Shown one piece after another: positions 34,160 through 42,737 of a stretch of 64,000 nt of DNA (the first letter of the stretch is position 1; each line of letters begins with the position of its first letter). A model generated the notes under the pieces. It was given only the letters and a program-made list of their open reading frames with translations. It was not told where the DNA came from and did no database searches. Origin of the DNA: Arthrobacter citreus (GTDB lineage Bacteria > Actinomycetota > Actinomycetes > Actinomycetales > Micrococcaceae); assembly GCF_038405225.1 (NCBI RefSeq), contig NZ_CP151657.1, positions 806,001-870,000 on the forward strand, written 5' to 3'. A program made the position numbers and the translations under genes.

Positions 34160-34911
34160 CGGCAGCCCCGGCCCGCCCGCGTCCCAAGACCGGAACCGGC
34201 AGCAAAGCCCCGACACTGCGGTTTGAGCGGTCCTTCGCCGCAGCCGGACACAAGGTCCTGGCCGGCTGTGACGAAGTGGGCCGCGGCGCCCTCGCCGGTC
34301 CGGTCAGCGTGGGCCTGGTGGCCGTGGACCTGGCGACGGTCCGTTCCCTCAAGGGTGTGCGGGACAGCAAACTGCTTTCCGTTAGCGACCGGGAAACCCT
34401 GGTCCCGCTGATCAAGAAGTGGGCACTCGGATGGGGCGTTGGCCATGCCAGCGCGGCGGAAATAGACCTTCACGGCATCATGGCCGCGCTGCGGCTGGCC
34501 GGGACCCGCGCCTGGGAGCAGGTTTGCGCTGACCTGACCCCCGACGTCGTGCTCCTGGACGGCAATTACAACTGGCTCTCCCCGGCGTCGCAGGCCAGTC
34601 TTTTCGACATCCCGAACGACGACGGCGGCGGCTGCCGCGCTCCCGTCCACACCAAGATCAAGGCCGACATGCAGTGCCTGAGCGTGGCTGCGGCCAGCGT
34701 CCTTGCAAAAGTGGAGCGTGATGCCCTGATGGTGGACTACGCTGTGACACATCCTCAGTACGGCTGGGAAGTGAACAAGGGATACGCTACGGCGTCCCAT
34801 CGGTTGGCGATTGACGAGCACGGGCCCACGCCCCTGCACCGGATGTCCTGGCAGTTGGGAACGCGTCAGGAACCGTATGCCGGGGACCAAGAGAGCGTCG
34901 TTGGGGGATGA
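34156..34911 (+). CDS. rnhB: Ribonuclease HII
   Basis: RNase HII cuts RNA at ribonucleotides embedded in DNA and in RNA-DNA hybrids. The 251-residue protein has the first acidic pair in [25 protein letters not shown] near residue 38, the third Asp in [10 protein letters not shown] near 135 and the fourth in [12 protein letters not shown] near 195. The standard Y-G-W-x-x-N-K-G-Y-x-T segment is [22 protein letters not shown]. The N-terminal 25 residues are a basic/Ala-rich extension. It overlaps the preceding signal peptidase stop by 4 nt and is followed within 8 nt by the DUF2469 gene. Confidence 0.95.
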   Translation: MTAAPARPRPKTGTGSKAPTLRFERSFAAAGHKVLAGCDEVGRGALAGPVSVGLVAVDLATVRSLKGVRDSKLLSVSDRETLVPLIKKWALGWGVGHASAAEIDLHGIMAALRLAGTRAWEQVCADLTPDVVLLDGNYNWLSPASQASLFDIPNDDGGGCRAPVHTKIKADMQCLSVAAASVLAKVERDALMVDYAVTHPQYGWEVNKGYATASHRLAIDEHGPTPLHRMSWQLGTRQEPYAGDQESVVGG

Positions 34912-34918
34912 TGGAATC

Positions 34919-35242
34919 ATGAGTGCCGAAGACCTTGAGAACTATGAAACGGACATGGAGCTTCAGCTCTACCGTGAGTACCGCGACGTGGTGGGGCTCT
35001 TCAGTTACGTAGTCGAAACGGAGCGCAGGTTCTACCTGGCCAACCATGTGGATCTGCAGGCACGCTCGGCCGACGGCGAGATCTACTTTGACCTCACTCT
35101 CCAGGATGCCTGGGTGTGGGACGTGTACAGATCCGCCCGCTTCGTCAAGAGTGTCCGCGTGATCACCTTCAAGGACGTCAACGTGGAGGAACTCACCCGC
35201 AACGACGACCTCACTATTCCAAAGGCAGACGAACTGGGCTGA
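34919..35242 (+). CDS. DUF2469 family protein
   Basis: A 107-residue acidic protein, MSAEDLENYETDMELQLYREYRDVVGLFSYVVETERRFYLANHVDLQARSADGEIYFDLTLQDAWVWDVYRSARFVKSVRVITFKDVNVEEL. This is the highly conserved actinobacterial DUF2469 family, nearly always next to rnhB and yraN; its function is unknown. No membrane segment or metal motif is seen. The start at 34919 lies 8 nt after the rnhB stop. The last 29 bp overlap the 3' end of the convergent GNAT gene. Confidence 0.93.
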   Translation: MSAEDLENYETDMELQLYREYRDVVGLFSYVVETERRFYLANHVDLQARSADGEIYFDLTLQDAWVWDVYRSARFVKSVRVITFKDVNVEELTRNDDLTIPKADELG

Positions 35243-35822
35243 CGCCGGGGAGCCGGGCCGCGACGTCGTCCCACCGGGCCCACGCCCCCGTAGGTGTCCG
35301 CGGATCCTTCGGAGTCAGGCTGGAAATCCATCCCTCCACCATCTTTCCCCGGTGGGCCAGGAAATGGGGAACGGCGATCGGCGGCGGAAAACCGTTGCGC
35401 CAAACCGTTTTGTAGCTTCCGGTGTTTCCCGCGTTTGCAGTCCATGTGAGAACGTCCCAGCCGAGGTCATCAAAGGCATGGGCAACCGCCAGGGCAACGG
35501 CGCGGGACATTAGACCCCGGCCCCGGTGCTCCGGAGCAGTCACGAAGCCCAGGTTTGCGGAGTTAGCCCCCTGGAAGCGCAGATCCAGTGTGCCCGCATA
35601 GGCGCCGTCGGCCTCCAGCGCCCATGAAACGGCGTCCTCCTGCTCCTTGGAGATGGTGGCCACGTACTCAGCTGCCATTGGCTCGGTGTACTCCAGCGGA
35701 ATGGTGGTCCACTGCCGGGTCAAGGGATCAGTGGAACGCGAATACACAGGTCCGACGTCGGAAGCGCGGTGCGCGCGCAGCGTCAGTGTGCCGTCGGTCA
35801 AAAGCGGGATGGGGAAAGACAT
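35214..35822 (-). CDS. GNAT family N-acetyltransferase, RimJ/RimL-like
   Basis: A 202-residue GNAT: LLTDGTLTLRAHRASDVGPVYSRSTDPLTRQWTTIP is the RimJ/L-type N-terminus, and the acetyl-CoA loop is LGFVTAPEHRGRGLMSRAVALAVAHAFDDLGWDVLTW near 95-130 with the R-G-R-G-L-M signature. A TANAGNTGSYKTVWRNGF segment follows as in ribosomal-protein or small-molecule acetyltransferases, and HFLAHRGKMVEGWIS is typical of the C-terminal strands. Its 3' end overlaps the convergent DUF2469 gene by 29 bp, so the two messages are partly antisense. The acceptor is unknown. Confidence 0.82.
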   Translation of the reverse strand: MSFPIPLLTDGTLTLRAHRASDVGPVYSRSTDPLTRQWTTIPLEYTEPMAAEYVATISKEQEDAVSWALEADGAYAGTLDLRFQGANSANLGFVTAPEHRGRGLMSRAVALAVAHAFDDLGWDVLTWTANAGNTGSYKTVWRNGFPPPIAVPHFLAHRGKMVEGWISSLTPKDPRTPTGAWARWDDVAARLPGVSPVRLPLE

Positions 35823-35878
35823 GGATCCACCCTAGCCGCAGGGGTGCCGGTCCGGTGTCCATCTTTTAGACTGCTCCC

Positions 35879-36514
35879 ATGGGACTCCCTGATTCTCCGC
35901 TGGCCGGGTATCTGGCCGGGAACCGGCGCCTCTACGCGCAGCTTCGGCCCGATGATGGATCGCTGATGCGCCTGAGGGACCTCCAGCAGGAATTAGCTGC
36001 ACTGTCCGAGATTAATGACGGCGGCAGGCCGCGCTGGGTTTCCGAGCGGGGGATGCACCTCACCCTGATCCATTTCGGCAAGGTCCGGGATGTTTATGCG
36101 CTGGTGTCAGTGGCCACCGGGATCACTTGGGAGGACTACGAAGAGCTGCTGGCCGGATATGTTGCGGAAACCGAGGCTGCAATGCCGCGCCAGCCCGTGG
36201 TCCTTGAGCCTGCGGTCCTGTCCCGCTTCGGCCGGCACGGAAGAACCCTGGTGCTGGAGTATTTTCCTTCCGCCGTCCTGATGCAGTCGCACGCCGCGGC
36301 CGTTGCCGCTCTGGAGAAGTTTCTGCGCGGCTGCGGGATCGCGGAGGTGGACGCCTTCACCGCTGCCGATCCGAACTTCATGTTTGCTTCCCGGCTCCGT
36401 CCGCACATCACCCTGAGCCGCGGTTTTGAAGGGACTTTGCCGCCTCCGTCCCGCGGTTCCGGGGCCTTCCATGCTCCGGGCGTGCGGCTCGAGTCCATGC
36501 CGGTGGTGTACTAG
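35879..36514 (+). CDS. 2H phosphoesterase, 2'-5' RNA ligase family
   Basis: A 211-residue two-histidine phosphoesterase-fold protein. The two H-x-T/S motifs are MHLTLIHFGKV near residue 60 and LRPHITLSRGF near 180, spaced as in the LigT/ThpR family, which open or close 2',3'-cyclic phosphate ends of RNA or nucleotides. Between them lie an acidic Ala-rich helix (DYEELLAGYVAETEAAMPRQP) and AVLMQSHAAAVAALEKFLRGCG. It stands alone between a divergent GNAT gene and a convergent surface-protein gene, so no pathway can be inferred. The ATG at 35879 directly precedes the conserved region. Confidence 0.75.
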   Translation: MGLPDSPLAGYLAGNRRLYAQLRPDDGSLMRLRDLQQELAALSEINDGGRPRWVSERGMHLTLIHFGKVRDVYALVSVATGITWEDYEELLAGYVAETEAAMPRQPVVLEPAVLSRFGRHGRTLVLEYFPSAVLMQSHAAAVAALEKFLRGCGIAEVDAFTAADPNFMFASRLRPHITLSRGFEGTLPPPSRGSGAFHAPGVRLESMPVVY

Positions 36515-36538
36515 GAACTTTGTCCGGCGGACAAACGG

Positions 36539-36580
36539 ACGGCCCCTTGGATTCCACGTGTGTGGAGTCCAAGGGGCCGT
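36539..36580. terminator. Bidirectional hairpin between 2H gene and LPDTG protein gene
   Basis: A 13-bp perfect stem (36539-36551 with 36568-36580) with an inner TCCAC/GTGGA stem; no T tract on the + side. It lies between convergent genes. Confidence 0.75.
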
Positions 36581-36635
36581 TCTGCATGTCCGGTTCCTAA
36601 CCCGCTAACCGGTGCGGAACTAGCCTTGTTGCCTG

Positions 36636-38330
36636 TCAGGCATCGGAGGCATCACTTCGGCGGCGGTTGCGCACCAGAGCCACGGTGCCCAGGCCTGCGG
36701 CCAGGAGCCCGGCTCCGGCCAGGGCAGCCAATCCCGGATTAGCTCCGGTGTCCGGCAGTTGCCCGGGGGTGGCCGGAGCAGATGGTGCCGGCTTCGGGAC
36801 AACTACGGCAGGCGGCGTTGGGCTGGGGCTGGAATCCGGCGTCGGCTTGGGACTCGGCTTCGGATCCGGTGTCGGGCTCGGGCTGGGCTCCGGTTCCGGT
36901 GTCGGGCTGGGGCTGGGCTCAGGCGTGGGGCTCGGCTCGGAGTCCGGTGTCGGGCTGGGACTGGGCTCAGGCGTCGGGCTCGGCTTCGGATCCGGTGTCG
37001 GGCTCGGGCTCGGGCTGGGCTCCGGTTCCGGTGTCGGGCTGGGGCTGGGCTCCGGTTCCGGTGTCGGGCTGGGGCTGGGCTCAGGCGTGGGGCTCGGCTC
37101 GGGGTCCGGTGTCGGGCTGGGACTGGGCTCAGGCGTCGGGCTCGGCTCGGGGTCCGGTGTCGGGCTGGGCACGGGGTCCGGTGTGGGGCTGGGGCTGGGC
37201 TCCGGTTCCGGTGTCGGGCTGGGGCTGGGCTCAGGCGTGGGGCTCGGCTTCGGATCCGGTGTCGGGCTCGGGCTCGGGCTGGGCTCCGGTTCCGGTGTCG
37301 GGCTGGGGCTGGGCTCCGGTTCCGGTGTCGGGCTGGGGCTGGGCTCAGGCGTGGGGCTCGGCTCGGGGTCCGGTGTCGGGCTGGGACTGGGCTCAGGCGT
37401 CGGGCTCGGCTCGGGGTCCGGTGTCGGGCTGGGCACGGGGTCCGGTGTGGGGCTGGGGCTGGGCTCCGGTTCCGGTGTCGGGCTGGGGCTGGGCTCAGGC
37501 GTGGGGCTCGGCTCGGGGTCCGGTATCGGGCTGGGACTGGGCTCAGGCGTCGGGCTCGGCTCGGGGTCCGGTGTCGGGCTGGGCACGGGGTCCGGTGTGG
37601 GGCTGGGGCTGGGCTCCGGTTCCGGTGTCGGGCTGGGGCTGGGCTCAGGCGTGGGGCTCGGCTCGGGGTCCGGTGTCGGGCTGGGACTGGGCTCAGGCGT
37701 CGGGCTCGGCTCGGGGTCCGGTGTCGGGCTGGGCACGGGGTCCGGTGTGGGGCTGGGGCTGGGCTCAGGCTCCGGTGTCGGGCTCGGCTTGGGGTCCGGT
37801 GTGGGGTCCGGTGTGGGGCTCGGGCTAGGCACAGGTGTCGGCTTGGGGTCTGGTGTCGGGCTCGGGCTGGGTTTCGGGTCACAGTCGGGTACCGGTCCGT
37901 ACGTCTCGAGGTCGTCGTGCCTGTGATCCGTCAGTGTGGCGCCGACGCCGAAGCTGTCGGGGTACTCAATAGTTTTGGGCCAGGTGAAGCCGATGCTGGT
38001 GTCGATATCCAGTTTGTCCTGCTGAATGGCCCATCCGGGGCCGCAAATATCCGCAGGCAACAGACTCATAATGTCAGCGGATTCGAACCACTTTGTCGTG
38101 TTCTCGTTAACTCGCAGCAAGTCCTGGGTTTCTGAGTTTCCCCAAGCGGCAGGCTTGGACTCGTCTTTTTTCTTGTAGAGATAAGCACCAACGTCCTGGC
38201 GGACGGTTGGGGAAGTTTCGGGTGCGGTGCTGCCGGTGGCTATGGCTGGCTGGATGACAGCTAATGAAAAGCCGCCTAGCGTCAGGGCTGCTATGGCAGC
38301 AGTCGCAGTTGCTTTCATGACGTTCTTCAT
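36636..38330 (-). CDS. Sortase-anchored surface protein with long Pro-rich repeat stalk
   Basis: A 564-residue wall protein. It has a signal peptide ([31 protein letters not shown]), a unique N-terminal domain (about 33-150) with two Cys (DICGPGW, VPDCDP), a stalk of about 350 residues of P-[ST]-P-[DE]-P repeats, and a C-terminal sorting signal: LPDTG, then a hydrophobic helix ([20 protein letters not shown]) and RNRRR. Sortase A-type enzymes would link it to peptidoglycan. The stalk contains 50-residue superrepeats that are nearly identical in DNA. The head domain ([25 protein letters not shown]...) matches no family I know. It is a candidate adhesin or surface spacer. Confidence 0.85.
   Translation of the reverse strand: MKNVMKATATAAIAALTLGGFSLAVIQPAIATGSTAPETSPTVRQDVGAYLYKKKDESKPAAWGNSETQDLLRVNENTTKWFESADIMSLLPADICGPGWAIQQDKLDIDTSIGFTWPKTIEYPDSFGVGATLTDHRHDDLETYGPVPDCDPKPSPSPTPDPKPTPVPSPSPTPDPTPDPKPSPTPEPEPSPSPTPDPVPSPTPDPEPSPTPEPSPSPTPDPEPSPTPEPSPSPTPEPEPSPSPTPDPVPSPTPDPEPSPTPEPSPSPIPDPEPSPTPEPSPSPTPEPEPSPSPTPDPVPSPTPDPEPSPTPEPSPSPTPDPEPSPTPEPSPSPTPEPEPSPSPTPEPEPSPSPSPTPDPKPSPTPEPSPSPTPEPEPSPSPTPDPVPSPTPDPEPSPTPEPSPSPTPDPEPSPTPEPSPSPTPEPEPSPSPTPEPEPSPSPSPTPDPKPSPTPEPSPSPTPDSEPSPTPEPSPSPTPEPEPSPSPTPDPKPSPKPTPDSSPSPTPPAVVVPKPAPSAPATPGQLPDTGANPGLAALAGAGLLAAGLGTVALVRNRRRSDASDA
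36821..37878 (-). repeat. Pro-rich stalk repeats, 150-bp superunits
   Basis: The 3-way alternation of short Pro-Ser/Thr-Pro-Asp/Glu units is organised in 150-bp (50-residue) superrepeats. The marker ACGGGG occurs at 37171, 37435, 37585 and 37735, so neighbouring copies are 264, 150 and 150 bp apart. Copies differ by isolated bases (one Thr-to-Ile change near 37532), which points to recent expansion. Confidence 0.9.
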
Positions 38331-38541
38331 AATTCCTTCGGTGCGCGGTTTGGGTCGAATTCGTCATGTGGGGGGCCGACCCATCCTGTCGGAGGATCCT
38401 CAGGTCGAACGCAAGACTGCGGCAAGATCGCGGCAAGATATGATCTGCGTCATATGTGCTCCGGTAGGTGGCAAGCGCTATGTCGGCACATCGAACAAGA
38501 AAAATCGGGGTATTGGTTGCGGGACTGGATGCGTGAAAGCA
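38331..38541. other. Divergent intergenic region upstream of the LPDTG protein gene
   Basis: About 210 bp containing the surface protein promoter and whatever drives the membrane-protein gene to the right. It is less GC-rich than its surroundings. No clear operator or RNA was recognised. Confidence 0.4.
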
Positions 38542-39252
38542 ATGGCGGAGGATATATCAACCGATCCACCTATCCATCGAGGACGGCTGCCGGCAGCCGT
38601 GAACCCGCGGGGCCGCCGCCTCAGACCGAGCAGACTGTTATTGCGGGGGGCTGCACGGCATCACGTGCCTGGACTGCAGCCGCTGGCGCCGCTGGCCTTC
38701 CGGGTATCGTGGGTCCGCCTGCTCGCGATGGGACTGCTGGCCGCACTTTTCGCCGCCCTCGGAGTGATCATCCTCATTGCCAGCCCCGAGTGGGGGCCAA
38801 AGATTATCGCGCTCGTGTGCGTGGTCTTCTTCGGTGGCGGTTATGGCGCCCTGGTGGTGAAGAAACTGCGGAACGCCACCGTCCTCGAGTTGTCCGTGGA
38901 CGGCAATAAACCTCAGTCCGGGGGCTTCATACCCTGGGAGGATTTCGAGGCCGCCGGCCTTGGCCGGATTGAAGGCGCACGCGGGGGAACAAAAGTGATC
39001 GGAATCCGCCTGAAATTCTATGCGGGGTACCTCGCATCCCTCACGCCTGAACAGATCCGGCTGGTCCGGGCGACTGCGGTGGCGGGAAAGTTCACCGGCT
39101 CAGTGCTGCGCCGATCGGCTCCCGGTGCTGCGCTCAGACGGAGCAACGGTGGGCTGCAGTCACTTGCCGGCCTCCCGCAGCGGGACATCTCCGGCATGTC
39201 GGAATGGAGCCGTGCCGTGTCGGGTGGCTGGGACCTGCCCTTTTCGCCCTAA
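38542..39252 (+). CDS. Two-helix membrane protein with PH-like cytoplasmic part
   Basis: I do not recognise a named gene. The frame ends at 39252 and gives 236 residues from ATG 38542 (GTG 38533 is also in frame). After a basic, Pro/Arg-rich N-terminus there are two membrane helices (about 63-80, LLAMGLLAALFAALGVIILIA, and 86-106, IIALVCVVFFGGGYGALVV), followed by ATVLELSVDGNKPQSGGFIPWEDFEAAGLGRIEGARGGTKVIGIRLK, which resembles the bacterial PH/STM3941-type pattern with an I-P-W-E-D core. A later start inside the first helix is possible, so the N-terminus is uncertain. Likely an envelope-stress or lipid-associated membrane protein; function unknown. Confidence 0.55.
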   Translation: MAEDISTDPPIHRGRLPAAVNPRGRRLRPSRLLLRGAARHHVPGLQPLAPLAFRVSWVRLLAMGLLAALFAALGVIILIASPEWGPKIIALVCVVFFGGGYGALVVKKLRNATVLELSVDGNKPQSGGFIPWEDFEAAGLGRIEGARGGTKVIGIRLKFYAGYLASLTPEQIRLVRATAVAGKFTGSVLRRSAPGAALRRSNGGLQSLAGLPQRDISGMSEWSRAVSGGWDLPFSP

Positions 39253-39543
39253 TTATTCAGAGGCAGCGCCCGGAGCGTGGTCCGGGAAATAGAAGAGTAT
39301 TACCTGTCCGCGCTGATCGCCCGAGCGCGGCGGTAACTCCGGACTGACGGGGCTGCGGTCGCCTGTCACAGCGCACTTTCATGTGTCCCCAAATCCGCAG
39401 CCAGTAGCGCACTGACGTCTCGCTTCGTGAGGAGCGGGGGTTTGCGCCTCCACAGATGACTCCCGTTGCCCAAAGGTGCGGCGCCGTACACAACCGGAAC
39501 CGTGACACTGTGTTGACCGCTGTCAGGGCGGCAGGCTTCAGGC
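39253..39543. other. Intergenic region before yraN
   Basis: 291 bp with no supported gene. A short reverse frame ending at 39366 contains LLTKRDVSALL, faintly excisionase-like, but it overlaps yraN and has no other support. Confidence 0.4.
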
Positions 39544-39903
39544 ATGAGAGCTAAAGACACTTTGGGACGCCGTGGAGAGGATCTCGCGGCAGGCTACCTT
39601 GCTGCAGCCGGCATCGAAGTCATTGACCGCAACTGGCGCTGCCCCGACGGGGAGATTGACCTGGTGGGGTTTGAGGACGGGACCCTCGTCATTGTGGAGG
39701 TCAAAACCCGCTCTTCACTGGATTACGGCCACCCGCTGGAAGCCATCACCCCGGCCAAGCTTGCCCGGCTCTACCTCCTGGCCAGCAGATGGAAAAAGGC
39801 CCAGGACCGGCGGTTCACCGCGTTCCGGGTAGACGCGGTGTCAGTGGTCGACGACGGCGTGGGCACCCCGGTCATCGAACATCTGCGGGAGGTGACGCCA
39901 TGA
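39544..39903 (+). CDS. yraN: YraN family (UPF0102) putative nuclease
   Basis: A 119-residue protein with the endonuclease-like fold of UPF0102. The pattern is complete: GRRGEDLAAGYLAAAGIEVIDRNWRCPDGEIDLVGFEDGTLVIVEVKTRSSLDYGHPLEAI, in which E (GEDLA), D (EIDLV) and the ExK (VEVKTR) form the predicted metal site. Its function is unproven; it is commonly found with comM-dprA, and processing of Holliday junctions or transforming DNA has been suggested. ATG at 39544; the stop overlaps the comM ATG (ATGA, 39900-39903), so yraN, comM and dprA are co-translated. Confidence 0.92.
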   Translation: MRAKDTLGRRGEDLAAGYLAAAGIEVIDRNWRCPDGEIDLVGFEDGTLVIVEVKTRSSLDYGHPLEAITPAKLARLYLLASRWKKAQDRRFTAFRVDAVSVVDDGVGTPVIEHLREVTP

Positions 39904-41447
39904 CTCTGGGAAGAACCTACGGCGTGGGCCTCGTGGGGCTGGACGGGCGGATGGTGGAGGTGGAAGCTGACATCGGCCAAACACTTCCATCGTTCGTTCT
40001 GCTGGGGCTTCCGGACGCATCCCTGAATGAGGCTAAGGATCGGGTCAGATCGGCAGCGAAAAACGCCGGGCTGCCGCTTAGCCGACGGCGGATCACCGTC
40101 AACCTTATGCCGGCGGACGTCCACAAACGGGGCTCTGGATTTGACCTCGCCATCGTCATGGCCGCCCTGGCTGCGGCAGGGGACATCCACGGCAGCGGCC
40201 GCCGGGTGTTCATTGCGGAGCTCGGTCTGGACGGACGGCTGCGGCCGGTGCGGGGTATCCTGCCCGCGGTCATGGCCGCGGTTGAAGCCGGCTATCCGGA
40301 AATCACAGTGGCGGCTGCCAATGCCGCCGAAGCTGCCCTTGTGCCCGGAGCAGATGTTTCGGGGTTCGAGTCCCTGGCGGAAGTGGCAGCCTTCCTCGGT
40401 GCTGACCCCGGCCGACTGTCCTTCCCGCCGCGGGTTGCGGAGGAACCACGCGACGTGGACGACGGCGGGTCAGACGGTTCCGCGCCGCTTCGCGACATGT
40501 CGGACATCGCCGGTCAGTCTGAGGCCAGGTTTGCGGTGGAGGTAGCCGCAGCCGGGGCCCACCACCTCCTGATGACCGGACCGCCGGGTGCCGGCAAAAC
40601 CATGCTGGCTGAACGGCTTCCCAGCCTGCTGCCGGATCTTCCGGACGCCCACGCCATGGAAGTGACGGCCATCCACTCACTGGTCTGGGGCGGCCGACCC
40701 TGCTCCCAGCTGCTCCGCCGTCCACCTTTTGAGAGCCCGCATCACACAGCTTCCTCGGCAGCCATCATCGGTGGGGGCTCCGGCATCGCCCGTCCGGGGG
40801 CCGCGTCCAGAGCACATCGTGGTGTCCTCTTCCTGGACGAAGCACCGGAGTATGACCGGCGTGTGCTGGACGCACTGCGGCAGCCGCTGGAGAGCGGCAA
40901 ACTGGAGCTGCACCGCGCTGCCGGCACCGCCAGCTACCCGGCGCGGTTCCAGCTTGTGCTCGCCGCCAACCCCTGCCCCTGCGGGTTGGCTTCCGGAAAA
41001 GGGTTGGACTGCACCTGCACGCCGCAGCAGCGCCGGCGGTACTTCAGCAGGCTCTCAGGACCGCTCCTGGACCGCGTGGATCTGCAGCTCACGGTTCAGA
41101 GGGTTTCGCTGCGGGAGCTGTCAGGTGATGGCGGGGCAGAGGTGAGTGCGGCAATAGCGGCCAGGGTTGCTGCCGCGCGGAAGGTGCAGCACGAGCGGCT
41201 GAAGGGCTGGGGGTATGAAACCAACGCAGAGGTGGCCGGGAATGTGCTGCGCGGCGCCCTGAGGCCGGCGCCCAGCGCCACATCAGCACTCGATCGGGCC
41301 ATGGACCGGCAGACTCTCACGGCACGAGGATATGACAGGGTTCTGCGGGTCGCCTGGAGCGTGGCAGATCTGGCGGGACACCCGTCGCCCGACGCCGACG
41401 ACGTCGGCCAGGCACTGGGGTTCCGGCAGCAGGCGGCTGCAGCATGA
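39900..41447 (+). CDS. comM: ComM/YifB-type Mg-chelatase-like AAA+ ATPase
   Basis: A 515-residue protein with a Lon-like N-terminal domain (GLVGLDGRMVEVEADIGQTLPSFVLLGLPDASLNEAKDRVRSA), the AAA+ core with Walker A MTGPPGAGKTMLAERLPSLLP near 225, Walker B VLFLDEAPEYDRRVLDALRQPLE near 310, sensor LVLAANPCPCG, and a C-terminal Mg_chelatase_C domain. ComM is a hexameric helicase that drives branch migration during natural transformation. A four-Cys cluster (CPCG...CTC) follows Walker B as usual. ATG 39900 overlaps the yraN stop; a longer frame from 39789 is antisense to homologous sequence only. It overlaps dprA by ATGA. Confidence 0.94.
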   Translation: MTLGRTYGVGLVGLDGRMVEVEADIGQTLPSFVLLGLPDASLNEAKDRVRSAAKNAGLPLSRRRITVNLMPADVHKRGSGFDLAIVMAALAAAGDIHGSGRRVFIAELGLDGRLRPVRGILPAVMAAVEAGYPEITVAAANAAEAALVPGADVSGFESLAEVAAFLGADPGRLSFPPRVAEEPRDVDDGGSDGSAPLRDMSDIAGQSEARFAVEVAAAGAHHLLMTGPPGAGKTMLAERLPSLLPDLPDAHAMEVTAIHSLVWGGRPCSQLLRRPPFESPHHTASSAAIIGGGSGIARPGAASRAHRGVLFLDEAPEYDRRVLDALRQPLESGKLELHRAAGTASYPARFQLVLAANPCPCGLASGKGLDCTCTPQQRRRYFSRLSGPLLDRVDLQLTVQRVSLRELSGDGGAEVSAAIAARVAAARKVQHERLKGWGYETNAEVAGNVLRGALRPAPSATSALDRAMDRQTLTARGYDRVLRVAWSVADLAGHPSPDADDVGQALGFRQQAAAA

Positions 41448-42652
41448 GCGGCGCGCAGCTGGACCTGTTGAGAAGCCGGGCCGCTCTTTCCCGATTGTTT
41501 GAACCGTCCGACAACGTGGGGCTGGCTCTTGTGGCCGCGGCCGGACCGGTGGACGCGGCACGGGTGGCCACGGGGACGCTGCGGGCAGGGACAGCGCTGG
41601 CCGGTGAAATTATGGAGGAGCTGGTGGCCGCGGGGATCTCCGGGCATGGGAGCACCCTCACCGAAGCTTTGACCCGGTGGGCGCCAAGGGTTCCTGATCT
41701 GGCTCCTGACCGTGACCTGGCGACGATCGGCCGTTCAGGGGGCGAGCTGCTCATCCCGGAGGACCCGCGCTGGCCCGAAGCCCTGCGGGATCTGGGGTTG
41801 GGGATGCCGCTGTGCCTGTGGGCACGCGGCGACGTCGGCCGGGGGCTGCCCCCGCTGTCCAGAACAGCAGCGGTAGTGGGGTCCCGGGACAGCACGGGGT
41901 ACGGGGTATCAGTGGCCGGTGATCTGGCCGCAGGACTGGTAACGCGGGGATGGACCGTTGTTTCCGGAGGAGCCTACGGCATCGATGCCCAGGCACACCG
42001 TGCGGCGTTGGCGATCGGCGGCACCGGTGAAACGCCCACCATTGCCGTGATGGCATGCGGCGCGGACCGCTATTACCCCTCGGGCAATGAGGATCTCCTG
42101 CGTGAGGTGGTCCGGCGCGGGGTCCTGCTGTCGGAAGTACCGCCGGGATCCTCTCCCACGCGCTGGAGATTTCTGCAGCGGAACAGGATCATCGCGGCTC
42201 TCAGCGCCGTCACGGTGGTGGTCGAAGCCCGCTGGCGCTCAGGTGCACTTAATACGGCCCACCATGCCGCAGCGCTGGGACGTGAGGTCGGCGCGGTGCC
42301 GGGGTCGGTCTATTCAGCCAACTCGGCCGGCTGTCACCGGCTGCTGCGGGACGGCAGCGCTGTATGTGTGACCGATGCCGCAGAGGTCATCGAACTGGGA
42401 GGCCCCATCGGTGCTGCTGCAGACTCCGTCGGGACTGCACACGAGCAACCCGCAGCAGCTCACGACGGGCTCACAGTCGAAGATCTTCTCCTGCTCGATG
42501 CCCTGCCGCTACGGCGGGGTTCACCGGTGGAGAAGCTGGCCACGGTGGCCGGGCTGTCAGTGCCGGCGGTCCGGGCCGGGTTGGCCAGGCTGGAACTGGA
42601 AGACCTCGCCGTCCGGGACGGCCCGCAACTGTGGAAAAGGAGCCGCCGGTGA
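41444..42652 (+). CDS. dprA: DNA-processing protein DprA
   Basis: DprA protects incoming single-stranded DNA and loads RecA during transformation. The 402-residue protein has an N-terminal SAM-like part, then the Rossmann-fold core: AAVVGSRDSTGYGVSVAGDLAAGLVTRGWTVVSGGAYGIDAQAHRAAL near 140-190, GGTGETPTIAVMACGADRYYPSGNEDLL, VPPGSSPTRWRFLQRNRIIAALSAVTVVVEARWRSGALNTAHHAAALGREVGAVPGS, and a C-terminal winged-helix domain (LPLRRGSPVEKLATVAGLSVPAVRAGLARLELEDLAV). The ATG overlaps the comM stop. The Ogt-like gene starts 85 nt downstream. Confidence 0.94.
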   Translation: MSGAQLDLLRSRAALSRLFEPSDNVGLALVAAAGPVDAARVATGTLRAGTALAGEIMEELVAAGISGHGSTLTEALTRWAPRVPDLAPDRDLATIGRSGGELLIPEDPRWPEALRDLGLGMPLCLWARGDVGRGLPPLSRTAAVVGSRDSTGYGVSVAGDLAAGLVTRGWTVVSGGAYGIDAQAHRAALAIGGTGETPTIAVMACGADRYYPSGNEDLLREVVRRGVLLSEVPPGSSPTRWRFLQRNRIIAALSAVTVVVEARWRSGALNTAHHAAALGREVGAVPGSVYSANSAGCHRLLRDGSAVCVTDAAEVIELGGPIGAAADSVGTAHEQPAAAHDGLTVEDLLLLDALPLRRGSPVEKLATVAGLSVPAVRAGLARLELEDLAVRDGPQLWKRSRR

Positions 42653-42737
42653 ACAAGGACCGAAAATGCCGGCCCCCGGAACATCACGACTCAACAAACC
42701 ACTATTCACCAGCTCCATTTACCGAAGGGATCAAACC

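Noticed and set aside
36667-37926. Long forward frames over the surface-protein stalk (for example a 419-residue Gly-Ser-Val-Gly-Leu protein)
   Set aside because: They are the reverse complement of the Pro-rich repeat and have no start signal or domain; the reverse frame has a signal peptide and LPDTG motif.
38227-38541. Upstream extension of the membrane-protein frame
   Set aside because: It overlaps the signal-peptide end of the divergent surface-protein gene and its promoter region.
39366-39560. Small reverse frame with LLTKRDVSALL, excisionase-like
   Set aside because: It overlaps yraN, has no ribosome-binding site and the resemblance is only 11 residues.
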